Source: Leptasterias polaris
Taxonomy: Eukaryota > Echinodermata > Asteroidea > Forcipulatida > Asteriidae
Length of the DNA: 64,000 nt
Direction of reading: 5' to 3'
Assembly (NCBI GenBank): GCA_037783415.1
Contig: JAZGTN010000073.1
Span: forward strand, 3,782,001 to 3,846,000
Positions within the stretch are counted from its first letter, which is position 1. Each line of letters begins with the position of its first letter. The notes under the pieces were generated by a model. It ran no database searches, was not told the DNA's origin, and saw only the letters and a list, made by a program, of their open reading frames with translations. The position numbers and the translations under genes were made by a program. Below, piece after piece: positions 1 through 12,300 of the stretch.

Positions 1-22
1 CAAGGGCCGTCCCAGTTTCAGA

Positions 23-252
23 CAATAGATAGTTCCCAGTAGACGCCATCTTTACGGGCAAATCGCATTTTGGCTTGCAGGCGCGTCAAGCGCTCAAATT
101 ATTAACGCAGCCGCGTCGTTCACTAACCAATCATGCAATGAGTTTTGTGAAATGTGCGCGTGCTGCACGCCGTTCTCACGCGTAACGCATGACTGTGTGT
201 TCCAAATTGCCCGTAAAGATGGCCGATTTACGTCATACTGCAACCTATCTAT
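23..252 (+). mobile_element. Short inverted-repeat element, copy 1 (ATAGATAG family)
   Basis: The ends are imperfect inverted repeats: ATAGATAGTTCCC near 25 against CAACCTATCTAT near 241-252, each followed inward by GCCATCTTTACGGGCAA. A second, inverted copy lies at 23818-24036 with the same inner sequence. No transposase is encoded, so it is a MITE-like passenger element. Confidence 0.75.
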
Positions 253-3200
253 ACTGAATAGGATCTCCAAGGTTAAATTCAGTTTTGTGATCCACTCATT
301 TTCCAACAGATTATAGTCCTTGTGATAATGTGAGAGGATTTCAAGTCTCTAACCTCACGTAAAAAATGGTTTAAAATGCCACTGTGTTTGATACCATTCA
401 AGTGCAATTTATATATAATAGTGCAATAATATAATCGGAACTTTTTGTGTTATACGCTTCATTCCGGAATTACGATGATATTCAATCAAACTGATATTGA
501 ATTTGACCTTTTAGCGGACGCAAAAGTTCCCCTTTGGAATGTGCTAACCTATTTGTTTTTGATGTCCGATGACCTCATGTTTCAAATTCCGCTCTGAAAG
601 AGTATCATAATCAAATGACGTTTTACGTAGTTTTAACGGGAGGTAAAAGACTTGTAATTTTTCTCGTACTTTCATAAAAACTCAAAATAGATGACGGAGT
701 CTAGGCTTGAGCCCAAACCAAAGATTTTCTTTCGAAAAAGGCCGGATAGTTTGCAACGTGACTATAGTATCCAATGCTCCTTTACTGCTCACAGACAAGA
801 GTCCTCTTGGTATCTCCATTTCTTTTGCTTAGGAATTTGAATGAGACTTTCCATGAAGTCCTTTAGATTGTGGAACTGGGCAAATCAGTTGTCTATTTTT
901 ATACTGGCTGTAACTTATCGTGATTATTCTCGCACCAAAAATAGTCTGAATTTACGGCAAAGTGTTCTGATCACGGAGATCAAAATAATAACCAATGACG
1001 AGAAACACTCTGTAATTCTAGATGAAGCACGTACCAATTAGCCCGACCTCGAATGTGACGATTGAAACTGGATCTGTTATCAAAGACTTATGGTTAAGTT
1101 AACAACATGTGGTGTGCCGCAGAGATCGCTTCTTGGTCCTCTGAAGCAGCAGTTGTTTTTTGTCACATTTTTATCTTCTTTTTCTTTTTTTATACAAAAG
1201 TAAATATTTAAAATAAACACTAATAATAATAGTTTGGTCATATACACAAACTTGACTCATTTCTGAGTAAACAATTAAACATTATTTTGTTGCCCAACTG
1301 TACTGACGTTTATTTTATAAACTTGTGTAAAGGTTGCACAAATTTGGGAGCGATTAGCAAATTGGGTTTATGAAAATAACAAGCATCCTCGTATCATGTT
1401 TTAATTTTTGATTCAATGTAATTCCAACAAGTTAATTGTTTCCAGGACAGGAAACGGATACCTCAGTCTTCCCAAAACGGCAATTTGAAGAGAAAGCAGT
1501 TGTCATTATTAACCATCCTCATTCACACTCACTCACTCACTCACTTAAAACTTGCTCTTTCTGGACATAGATTCTTATCCGTAAAACGAAACCACAGTAC
1601 AAAGACGAGGGGAACTTGGACTTGCAGCTGAATTGTTTGTTGCATCGACGATCAATTAGCATATCCCTCTAGCAGCAAAGTGCGTCATATGTATTCCCAG
1701 AGGATGTGGAGAAGAAATGCAAAAACCCCGGTTCTTTTGAGCTACTCAAAGATGATAACACAATAACAATATTTTGACTTAACTATACAGTGCCTGCGGT
1801 TGTTGTCTCCGGGGTTGGAAACAAGTGCCGGTGTCTTTTGGGTATTCTCCCGTAAAGCCAATTCATGATAACTATAAAGTTCGTCTAGACTGTTGTAACA
1901 TATCTTCCAAATTTCAAATACATTTCTGTTTTTGGTTTTTGTTTGACAGTTTCTTCCTTTTTTTTTTTTTTTTTTTTTTTGGCTTCTTCTTTGACACTCT
2001 CAATTCTAATAAGAAAAATAATCACTTACAGTAGATCAATAAGCCATTGACACAATATCCGCAGGGAAAATTGTAATTATTCTAAAATAAATTGTTATGA
2101 AATTAGACACTGTGACAGGTGTTGTGTAGATTTTATATTACATTTGCAGAAGTGAAAGGACAAAACAGTACACGCATTCTACTTATTTATGCAATTTTGA
2201 AAGCTAACAATAACAAGAAAATCCGGCTATTCTTAGATCTAGCAATCCCCAAAAGATGAAGACATTCAATTTACGTTAATTGTAAGATGAAAAACAACCT
2301 AAGTTAGCTTCGCTAATGCCCCCTGTGTCCCGTGATCGGCTTAAGAGCTAGAGAAACACTTCTGGCAAGGTGATATCTCTGCTCTAACGCCACAACAAGC
2401 AGTGGCGTAAATAAGGGGCCACAGGGGCACCTTCCCCCTCCCTCGAATTGATGTTTGTGCCCCCGGATGCCACCCTAACTTTTGAGATTAAACATTACCA
2501 ACGTCAATGTATTCATACGTAAAAGGTCTTTTACTTTGTTAAGACTTGTGTTTTATTCGTTGCTCTGACTAACCTAGATAATTTGCTCGCTTAGAGAAAA
2601 TTTAATCAGTACATAGTTAATGTATTTGGTTAAATGTTTAGTTAAGGCCAAACGTTTTCGATCTGTTCAGAGTAGTTCACAGCCACGATCCCTTTTGGGG
2701 GGTTCTCTCTTTTTTTTTTTCCACACGATTGTTGATGCAGGGTCTCCTGTTATCCATTCTGCACGTGGAATAAAGGCGGTCAAGATATCCCGTAAATCGT
2801 GTTGTGAATTCCTGCATTGTCAACCTCAGTGTGGGTCACGCTGAACAACCACAGCATTCACAGGTGATACAACAATGCATGGCGCATCTTGTTTTTTTAT
2901 ACGGATGGGATTTTAGGGATGAGGCGATCGGAACGGAAGCGACGAAGAGTACTACGTCACTGGGACTCTCAAAGCACCGCGACCAAAAGGACTTCAAGGC
3001 CGACAGCGCTCGTCACATTTCCTGTATGCAAGTAATAACTTGCGTATAGAGAGCCAGACTTTATTTTCAACCTCACCCCCAGTTTGGTCTTGTGTTCGAC
3101 CCTTTTTGAAACCACGGCATCGTCTTTGGCTGTGGCTTACATAAATCAGCAGAGTGTTTCCTGGAAGTTTGCTTTCTATTGTACTCTTTTCTAGCAACTC

Positions 3201-4326
3201 TGTTAGTACATGTACAACTCTGAGCTGTAGCATGGAGGTATTCCTACCTCCATGGTTGTAGTGAACAATTTGATTAGCCCATCAGAGTTCTTCAGTCCTT
3301 CAGCCTTCTGTTCATTGACTTCGTTAATGTCTGTTGGGCTGCTGCTGTTCACATTTGCTCCTTTGACTTAAACAAATGATAAAGATTTAAAAGTTGTTGA
3401 AGTAGTACAAACGATCGAATTCCTTGTACCACAGTCATGACATTAGCGGGGATGGTTACAAAACAAGCACCAGACTAAATGACTGCACCGTTTGACGTGA
3501 CCCATATCGGCCATTGTTACCATTGTTATACGGTCTTGAGGTTTGCATGTCTGGGAGTCCGACTTTCGCGCGTCAAATCAATGGCTGGGTTCTTATCTCT
3601 GCCAAATGTTGTTTTCTATCGTAGACGACAGAGAAATTAATTTGGCGCCAAATTATACAACACCGCTGAGCTTAACTCTTTCAATCTTGTTTTGTTTTTC
3701 TCTTTTTCTTTCTTTCTATATAAGATCATTTCTAACATGGTAGCTTAATGGCTCGACAGATGACCGTCATAATGTTTGCACAGGCCGGGCGAACCCTGAC
3801 AACAACGTCATTCAAAGATGTTGCATCAGAAAAATCACCGCATTTTGAGGTGAATAATTAAAAACAGGTCAAATTCTGGTCATCGTTCTGGGAATCTGAT
3901 GGGAATCGTTGTATTACACAATTTTCGTAAAGTGACTCACTGAACTCTGTGTTGCATACACTCTGTGGACACATTCTTCACACTGTACAAAATAAACATT
4001 CCATGTTTACATCCCTGTGGGGACATCTTTTGTTCTTTTCTTTGTCCCTGTTCTTAGCATCCTCCCATATACTTCGTATTGTACACAACATTCCTTGTGA
4101 AGCACCACCCCAGTCTTTAGAATTCCAATAGAAACCTAGTGTTTTCCCTTTTTTCTTTTATCATCTGACTCGATGAGGTAGTGATTATAAAACACTGAAC
4201 TCTGTATTGCTTCCACTCTGTGGACATATTCTTCGACAATGTAAAACAAAAAACACTGTGGACGCGTGTAAATGCACATAGTATTTGAAGTCCATTGTGT
4301 GGACCTATTTTGTTCTCAGGTCCACA

Positions 4327-4567
4327 CACTGCAAAAACTGGGCTGTTAAAATTTACACCATGAGTTTTGTCGCATAGTATTCTCAAGAGAGAATCAAAAT
4401 TAACACCAAGGGGTGTTAAAATAACGCCAATATAGTTGTGTTGGTAGAAATTAGTGATATTCTAACACACTATGTTGTATTAAATTTTGATATTATTTTT
4501 GATTCGTTTCTATATTATGTGACATATTCCATGGTGTCATTTTTACACCCCATCAGTTTTTGCAGTG
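4327..4567. mobile_element. MITE, CACTGCAAAAACTGG family, copy 1
   Basis: It begins CACTGCAAAAACTGGG and ends CAGTTTTTGCAGTG, giving inverted termini around 241 bp of AT-rich DNA. A sister copy at 8789-9025 shares the termini and interior (for example AACACCA, TTTTGATT). Confidence 0.8.
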
Positions 4568-6006
4568 TACTTAACATGTAAAGCTTATTAAACACAAACA
4601 GTATTCTTTATGCAAGACTATTGCAGATTGTTCATACAAAATTTTACCTGAGTTCACGGCGCGTTAAAATCAGCGAGAAAGGTGTTAGTATCAACTCCTC
4701 GTCGGTAGCTCTGCTTCAGTCTCTCACTGGGAAGTACTGACCTCCCTCGAGGCATGATTAGAAAATCCTGTTTTAATAAACGTGCGTTTCTGAAGGCCTA
4801 TATATAAACTGACAACTGACTGATTCAGTCAGAGAGGGCAATGTCCTTAGAAGTAACAACCCCCCATCTACTACTCGCGATCGAGCCCACCAGTTTCTCC
4901 CCCCGTAGATTAAATATATATATCGTTGTCCATATGGGACGTCATCCCAGTCAGCTTGAGTCTGAAGTGTCGATAGATTCCCAATATAAACCTTTGAAGA
5001 TCACTCAAATTTCAGAGCTCTTGTCCCTCTCTCTCTGACTTATTACCCGGATAAATTTGGATCGTCTTCGTTGGAATGGATATCAAATTTGCAATCTAAA
5101 AACAAAATCTTCCAAGCAGGTCTTAGCCTTATGGACGTCCAAGGTTTATTCGTTTAACGCCATACCTTCAAGAATGTGATAAATACATCAAAGATTAATC
5201 ATTTTAGCCACTGTTGTTGTTTGTTTTCTTGACACCTCAGATGTCTGAGTTGTTAATTAGTTATACGCGGTGAAAAGTGTTTACAACGCGAGGCGAAACG
5301 CCGATCTTTTTTAGTCCCTGTCGTTTTGTTATAGGTTTCCCCCGTATGGTGTATGAGCATCCGTCGCGAGAATTGTGTCGTTTCAAATTACACACGTGAA
5401 CGAGCTCGAATAGTTTCTACGTGGTGGGTGGGATGTATTTGAAGAATAAATATTCTTGTTTTGACTGATCGACGGATCTAGTCTGCCCCCGGCAGCTTGT
5501 GTTGTGTTTGTAAATATAACCTTGTTATGTCTGTAGTAAAATGCTGTTACGAATACACTAATTTTATTGGAACTGATTTTAGTGTTTTGATCCGCTACAT
5601 CAGGATTCGGGCTACATTACAAACCACTCCAGTATGACATTTACTCACTACATCCTAAAGCCACTTCGGTGTTACATCAGGATCCAGAGATTACATAACA
5701 GGCACCTGTGGTATAACATTATGCTCCAGAGATTACATAATAATTGACACCTGTGGTATCAGACCATTGTACATCACCTTGTAAACCCGTATAAGGTCCT
5801 AAGTAAATGGTTCTCATAATTCAAACATGGCGTAGCTGCCGTTAACATTTTAAAGCGTTTTGAGACACCCGTTGATAAAGTGCTGAACTGAGCTGAGTAT
5901 TTGTCAGTAATATCAAGAAGAGAGCCTACACCCGTAAGAGGCACATGCAATCCAAGAACATAGTAACACGTTTATTACTAATGCTCGATTTTTTACTTTT
6001 TACCAG

Positions 6007-6313
6007 ATCAGTTACTGGTCAACGAGTCCGGACCTGAGCAACACCAACCGCTTCCCGTACTTTTTCCGGGCCGTTCCGTCCGACCAGTACCAAGCCCAAG
6101 CCATGATAGACATCGTGCTGCATTTCAACTGGAGTTACGTCTCCATCGTCTACGAGAACTCAAACTACGGGGTGCAGGGGATCGAGGAAGTGAAGAAACT
6201 CGCGGTGGCGAATGACGTGTGCGTGGCTGTGAAGGAGATGATACCACGCGATGGGAACGAGTCAGTCTACGACCGGATTGTCATGAACTTGCAGAAGGCA
6301 ACGGATGCAAAGG
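6007..6313 (+). CDS. mGluR-like exon, flytrap domain, lobes 1/2
   Basis: Acceptor TTTTTACCAG precedes ATCAGTTAC; donor is GGTAATG. It begins in phase 0 and ends one base into a codon. It encodes I1 to K102, including T6 of the STS turn, D26 of AVPSD and Y54 of SNYG, which correspond to amino-acid-backbone contacts in mGluRs. The frame runs on into the intron only to a TGA at 6328, so the exon cannot be longer. Confidence 0.93.
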
Positions 6314-9300
6314 GTAATGATTTTGAATGAATCACTGAAATAGTACTTAAGCGTTTTCGAAACCATGAATCGAGTTAGGAGTTCATTTATATTGTTTGTT
6401 TGAAACCGCGTGTGCACAGGTGACATGTTCAATGAAACTTGAGTCTGAACTGAGAGTGAGAACGAGCCATCGTTTCGAAAACACTCGTATTAAATGTCTC
6501 TACTGTATTTTGTGTGGCTCCCTGTATCCCTCTACGGCTGTCAAATTAATGAACTCGTAAGTGACCAGCTTTTCGTCAAAGCTTGCCTCCGTTACATGCA
6601 GGCTTATTACATGCAGGCCTATTCGGCAAATGATCTGGGTTTTTGTGAGACTTTATGCGTGACGTCATCCGCCGCCATCTAATAGATGTAAAACCCAAAT
6701 GACACAATGCAAAACGCGTGCGTACGGCGCACAACATGTACCCATGAGCTATCGTCTTCATAAATCTGTAGCCGGGCCCGTAAGGCTCCGGCAGTTTATA
6801 TGAACGTATTTTACGCAATAGTACGGCGATTTAACGCAATAAAAACGGCAATAAAACACAATACGCCAAATTACGGCGACAAAACGTGATAAAATACGGT
6901 GATATAAGATATCGCTATAGTATCAATCAATGGCATTTTATAGAGCGCCATCATACTAGGCTAGTTGTCTAATACCGAGGCGCTCTGCAAAGTGGATGAA
7001 AAGTTTAAGACAAAAGAGTTTACAGAATATCATGTGGAGATTACAAGTGCAGTGCTGTGGACTAAAAGTGTAGAATGTAGTACGGCGATATATCGCAGTG
7101 GTACAGCGATATATCGCAATGGTACGGCGATATATCGCAATATTACGGCGATATATCGCAATATTACAGCGATATAAAGCAATAGTACGGCTATAGATCG
7201 CAATGGTACGGCGATATATCGCAGTGGTACGGCGATATATCGCAATGGTACGGCGATATATCGCAATATTACGGCGATATAAAGCAATAGTACGGCTATA
7301 GATCGCAATGGTACGGCGATATATCGCAATGGTACGGCGATATATCGCAGTGGTACAGCGATATATCGCAATGGTACGGCGATATATCGCAATATTACGG
7401 CGATATATCGCAATATTACAGCGATATAAAGCAATAGTACGGCTATAGATCGCAATGGTACGGCGATATATCGCAGTGGTACGGCGATATATCGCAATGG
7501 TACGGCGATATATCGCAATATTACGGCGATATAAAGCAATAGTACGGCTATAGATCGCAATGGTACGGCGATATATCGCAATGGTACGGCGATATATCGC
7601 AGTGGTACAGCGATATATCGCAATGGTACGGCGATATATCGCAATATTACGGCGATATAAAGCAATAGTACGGCTATAGATCGCAATGGTACAGCTATAG
7701 ATCGCAATGGTACGGCGATATATCGCAATGGTACGGCGATATATCGCAATGGTACGGCGATATATCGCAATGGTACGGCGATATAACGCAATATTACGGC
7801 GATATAAAGCAATAGTACGGCTATAGATCGCAATGGTACAGCGATATATCGCAATGGTACGGCGATTTATCGCAATGGTACGGCGATTTATCGCAATATT
7901 ACGGCGATTATCGCAATAGTACGGCGACATCACGCAATAGTACGGCGATATATCGCAATAACGGTGACATCGCAATCTCCAGGACAAAATGCCGTAAAAA
8001 CTATGTCTCTATTGGCGAATATGAGCCATCGTACAAACGCATCTGAAATTCAAGGTGATGATATTAATATGGTGACCTATCACACGCGCAATGGGAATTG
8101 CTTCACAGTAGCGCATTTAGCTTAGTAGCACATATATTGCAGCACAGGCTGTATACTCCTCAGGGAGCTGAGATGGTTTAAGGAATGAAATAAATGGCCC
8201 AGTGACCAGGGGTAATAATGTTAAGAAGCGCTTTGAGACGCCCTTGGGTGTGATAAAGCGCGATATAAATCCATATTATTATTATTATTAATGTTGGTCA
8301 TGGTGGTTCGCGGAACATTGTAGAGCAACATCTCGCCTCGAGATCCGATCCAGAATGATTAATGAATATGATCCATTAGGTAATTGCTTTGTGTGTCCCA
8401 GGTGTGCTTTACATCTATCCCCGAGAGTACATTAATCACGGATTCCTCGACTGGTAGTGGATCCATGATTGGTTTTAGAATATTCCAATCAATCTGAATT
8501 TGAATCAATCAATAAGTCACCAAATTAGACATATAATCATCAAATCAGTCAACCAATCAGTCATGCAATCAGTCGATATTGTGCAAATGATTGCTTTCAG
8601 ATTGGCAAACGCTTGAAGCTGTACAATTATTCGTCTTGAACAATCGCTCGGTGATTGTCTAATCGGCCCTAATCGGACCGTTTACCATAACTAATGATTG
8701 AGTGGCAGTTTGCTGTCATATTCGGATAATGATTGCAAATTGTATCTATGAAACATCTGAAATACTGGACCTTGACAGTTTTGTGTGTCACTGCAAAAAA
8801 CTGGGTTGTAATTAAAGTTGACGCCATGTGTGTTGTCCCATAAAAGATACAGAAGAGAGAATAAAAATTTACATTTTAGGGTAAAATAACACCAATGTAA
8901 TTTTGTTTGCAAAAATTAGTGTTATTTAAACACTCTCTGGTGTAAGTTTTGATTCCCTTTTTGTGTTTTTATATAACGTGACAACATCCAGGGTGTCGAA
9001 TTTAACACCATAAGTTTTTGCAGTGTAAACTCGAGCATAGCTGAGGACTAATGAATGTTCTGAAATTAGTGTTGTAACTAGTAGGCCAAGTATCGCAGTT
9101 CATTTTCAGACATGTTTGATGTTGGTTTTTATATTATACCCTGGATGAACCATCGAACTTTTTAGCTGATAGATTCCCGAATGCAATGTCAGCCGTGGTA
9201 ACTTATTTACAGCAGGCAGGCAGGCAGGCCTATAGATAGTAGTTCAATGCGGAGATCGTATGTAAATAGTTGATAGTGGCATTTATCTTCGCAAGCGATT

Positions 9301-12300
9301 CATCTGGACTGAAAGTGCTCTGCATATTTTATGACCGGCCGGTAAAAAATTTCCCCCGACCAACGAGACGGATAATAGACCCCATTGCATTAGCCGCTAT
9401 CGTTGATAAAACGTACAAGCGTGAAAAGCTATCATCCGCTGAGATGAGTCGTGCGCATAGCGCGTACACGCGTGTACTTTTCCGTTGTTTGTCATCAAAG
9501 ATGGCGGTTACTGACGTCATGTGCACTCCATCTATACGTTTGACCGCCGAAATGCGGCCCTAGTGGATGATTATTTTAGGCACGAGTCTGACCTCCGGGG
9601 CTGTTATGAGTGGCGATTGTCATCGAACCCCTCAATCTGATTAAATCAGCCGATCTAAATCCACGAACTTGAAGGTCATTTTTTTTGCGCGGGAGTCCGG
9701 ACCATTGCTCTCTTTCAGTGTTGATGAAATTTACATGACCGCATCACTCGTGAACATCTGCGTGACGGTCCCATTCTTTTACTGACAGGCGTATATACGC
9801 CTACGCCAGCCACCCTCTGCCTGAACCCACACACAGGCGACATGAAGAAAATACTAAGAATGCATGATGCAAATAATAAATATCCATCCCATCAACATGT
9901 CATTCACTGCGGGTGAATGGTAACCTACGCCCGCCTGCCCGGCCGGCCAATTCATTTTCTTTCCGGTACAGATTTATTTCCAACTCCTGCACACGCTCTG
10001 GAAATTACTGAAATTGATTTTCAATGGGTGACTTTTTTCATCGGCATGTCCTATCCGTTGGTTGGGAAAAAAATGTTTTGAATGTCTGGCTGCGAGGGAA
10101 AATCCTAAAGTAATATAGTTCTGAGAAATATTCTGGGCGAGAATATCTCAGTTTTTCTCTACAAAGTAGATAAAATGTAAAAGAAGGAATCACATTGGCC
10201 TTACTGCTATAAAAGTAAAAAATTTACTGGGTAAAATTTCTACGGGGCAGGTGCAGATCCAAGGGGTGGACCCTGAGGTCCGGACCTCTCCCTAAGTTTT
10301 CATTTTTGTAGACCTTCAATTTGTGCCGCCAGAAAGCCCTAATCTCGCTACAGACCTAAATTCCCGACATTCCAGTTATTTTTTCCGTTTGTTGTTTTGT
10401 TTCGTTTTTTACCCCCACTTTTGTATACCTGGCTCCGCGCTTATCGGAGATACCAACGAAATAGTTGAAAGGGTGTAAGCGTCCACCATGACTTAGTGGT
10501 ATCTTGGTGGTTTTGCAAACCGGGCACGTCATCGTTTTTATTTTGTGTGCGATGAAAAAAAACATAAAATAATAATGAAATATATATACGTAATTCGGGA
10601 GACTTCTCAGTTCTGAAAAGAACTGTCCTGCTTATTAACTACTACCTGGGCGGGAGGGAGGAAATTGGCCGGGACCACTACTTTCGCTATGTGGATCGAG
10701 GGGACTTCTCGTTATTAACTACACTGCCGCGGAGTGAGTTCTTAATAGGTCTCAACGTTTCGACTAGCTGACTCTACTCATCGTCAGGAGACCGAATAAT
10801 CTATTCCGCGGCAGTAGAATAAATAACAAGACAAGTTCTCAAAGAACAAAATCTACCTAGCAAGTAGATATACTCCATGGTGTTACCGCAAACCAAATAT
10901 ACATTGATACCTCACCATGCAATGCCCCAAATCCCATATAGAAATATATATAATAATGTATAAAAACAAGAGAGATTAGAAAGAGTAAAATATTATAAAG
11001 TTTGCATCGTACACTTGTCAAAATTTACCTGGATCATATCCGGGTCCCTCGGGAGTTGACCCATCTCTGGGCCAGTTTGACCCGGAGGCGTATTGAACGT
11101 GGGCTATTAACATAAAATGGGCGTGTTTGACCGTAAAATACCCTCGCGCGTGCGTACTCTTTTTAATGTGTTTAATGTCTAACCCTAACCCTAACCCTAA
11201 CCCCTTCCCAACCCTATTCCAAAATATTTTATCTGGCAATCAAGACTCGGCAAGCCGCGACTGTATTTCAACACACAACTATTACGTCCAAGTACGCATG
11301 TGCAAGGGGAAATGTAAAGTTTACTATGCCCATTTATGTTAATTGACCACGTTAGTCCTGAAAAAAAAAAATACGCGACCCGGAGTCTATGTCAGAATTG
11401 CGCAGAAATGGGTCAAACAGACGCAGAATCTAAATAGAAAAACTCACGTTTTACCACTTTCCAGGTCAGCCTGGGACCTAGACTGCGGGTCAATTATGAC
11501 CCGGTAGTGTTTTAGAGTGTACCATGCCAACATCATTGTTGAACTTAGTTTTATGTTTAGTGTCAGTGTGTTTCATTCATCTGAAATGGGCTCTCTATAG
11601 ACCATGTGACCTGTGACATCACATGTTTACAAAAGGGCCACAGAGCCTGGACTTCCTGCAGGCACATTTGTACACAGCTCAATGGAAGAATACAACAAAT
11701 CTTAAGTTTTATGGAGATTGCACTGTCTGATTTTTCTCAACTTTTGATGTGAAGAAAGGGGGGACATCTCAAAAGCTGTATACAGCTGTTGCTTTTGTAA
11801 ATTTTGAATTTATGTGAAAATTATGACACAAAATGTAAATGTTCCAATATAGCCTGTGTAGTATCTTGCCCGTCAAGAAATGCAATAGAATGTACAAGGT
11901 CACTACTCTGTAAACAAAGGTAACATAGTCTCTATGTGGGGGGGGGGGGGGGGGGGGGCACCAAGGCCTACTACCTAGAATTCTTTCTAGTGAAGTTCTT
12001 CTTGGCCTATTTTGTTTTAATGAAAAACAGAAACATGCTGCAAAGTTAACGATTTGTTGAAGAGAAATCATGTTCACGTGCGAGGACTTCATCGATGCCT
12101 AATTAACTATACCGTTGGAAGCGTTTCAATTTTTAATTATGATCTGTTGTGTGTCGTTATTTCATTAATTATCTGTCCTGGTTGCGTCGATACCAATCGA
12201 TGATTATACAAAACAAAAAAGCGATAATGAAATTGGTGATTAGAAGTTTTCGAAGCCAGTTAGCCAGAAGTTTTCGAAGCCAGTTTGCCGTAAGTTATTA

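Larger units (their letters stand above)
1..6006. other. Sequence upstream of the first visible receptor exon
   Basis: No exon of the receptor's missing N-terminus was recognised here. It holds inverted-repeat elements at 23-252 and 4327-4567, a block near 272-405 repeated at 43678-43815, a poly-T run at 1960-1980, a duplicated motif (about 3940-4000 and 4194-4260) and degenerate tandem ATTACATAA-type repeats near 5600-5760. If the 5' exons lie outside the window this is an intron. Confidence 0.5.

Noticed and set aside
6103..6330. Start of the receptor gene at the ATG at 6103
   Set aside because: The frame is open from the splice acceptor at 6007 and residues before the Met are conserved family sequence, so this Met is internal.
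6956..7987. Long open frames on both strands (up to 343 codons) in the 21-bp array
   Set aside because: A 21-bp unit without a stop stays open in any register; the peptides are simple heptad copies with no start context, splice logic or domain.
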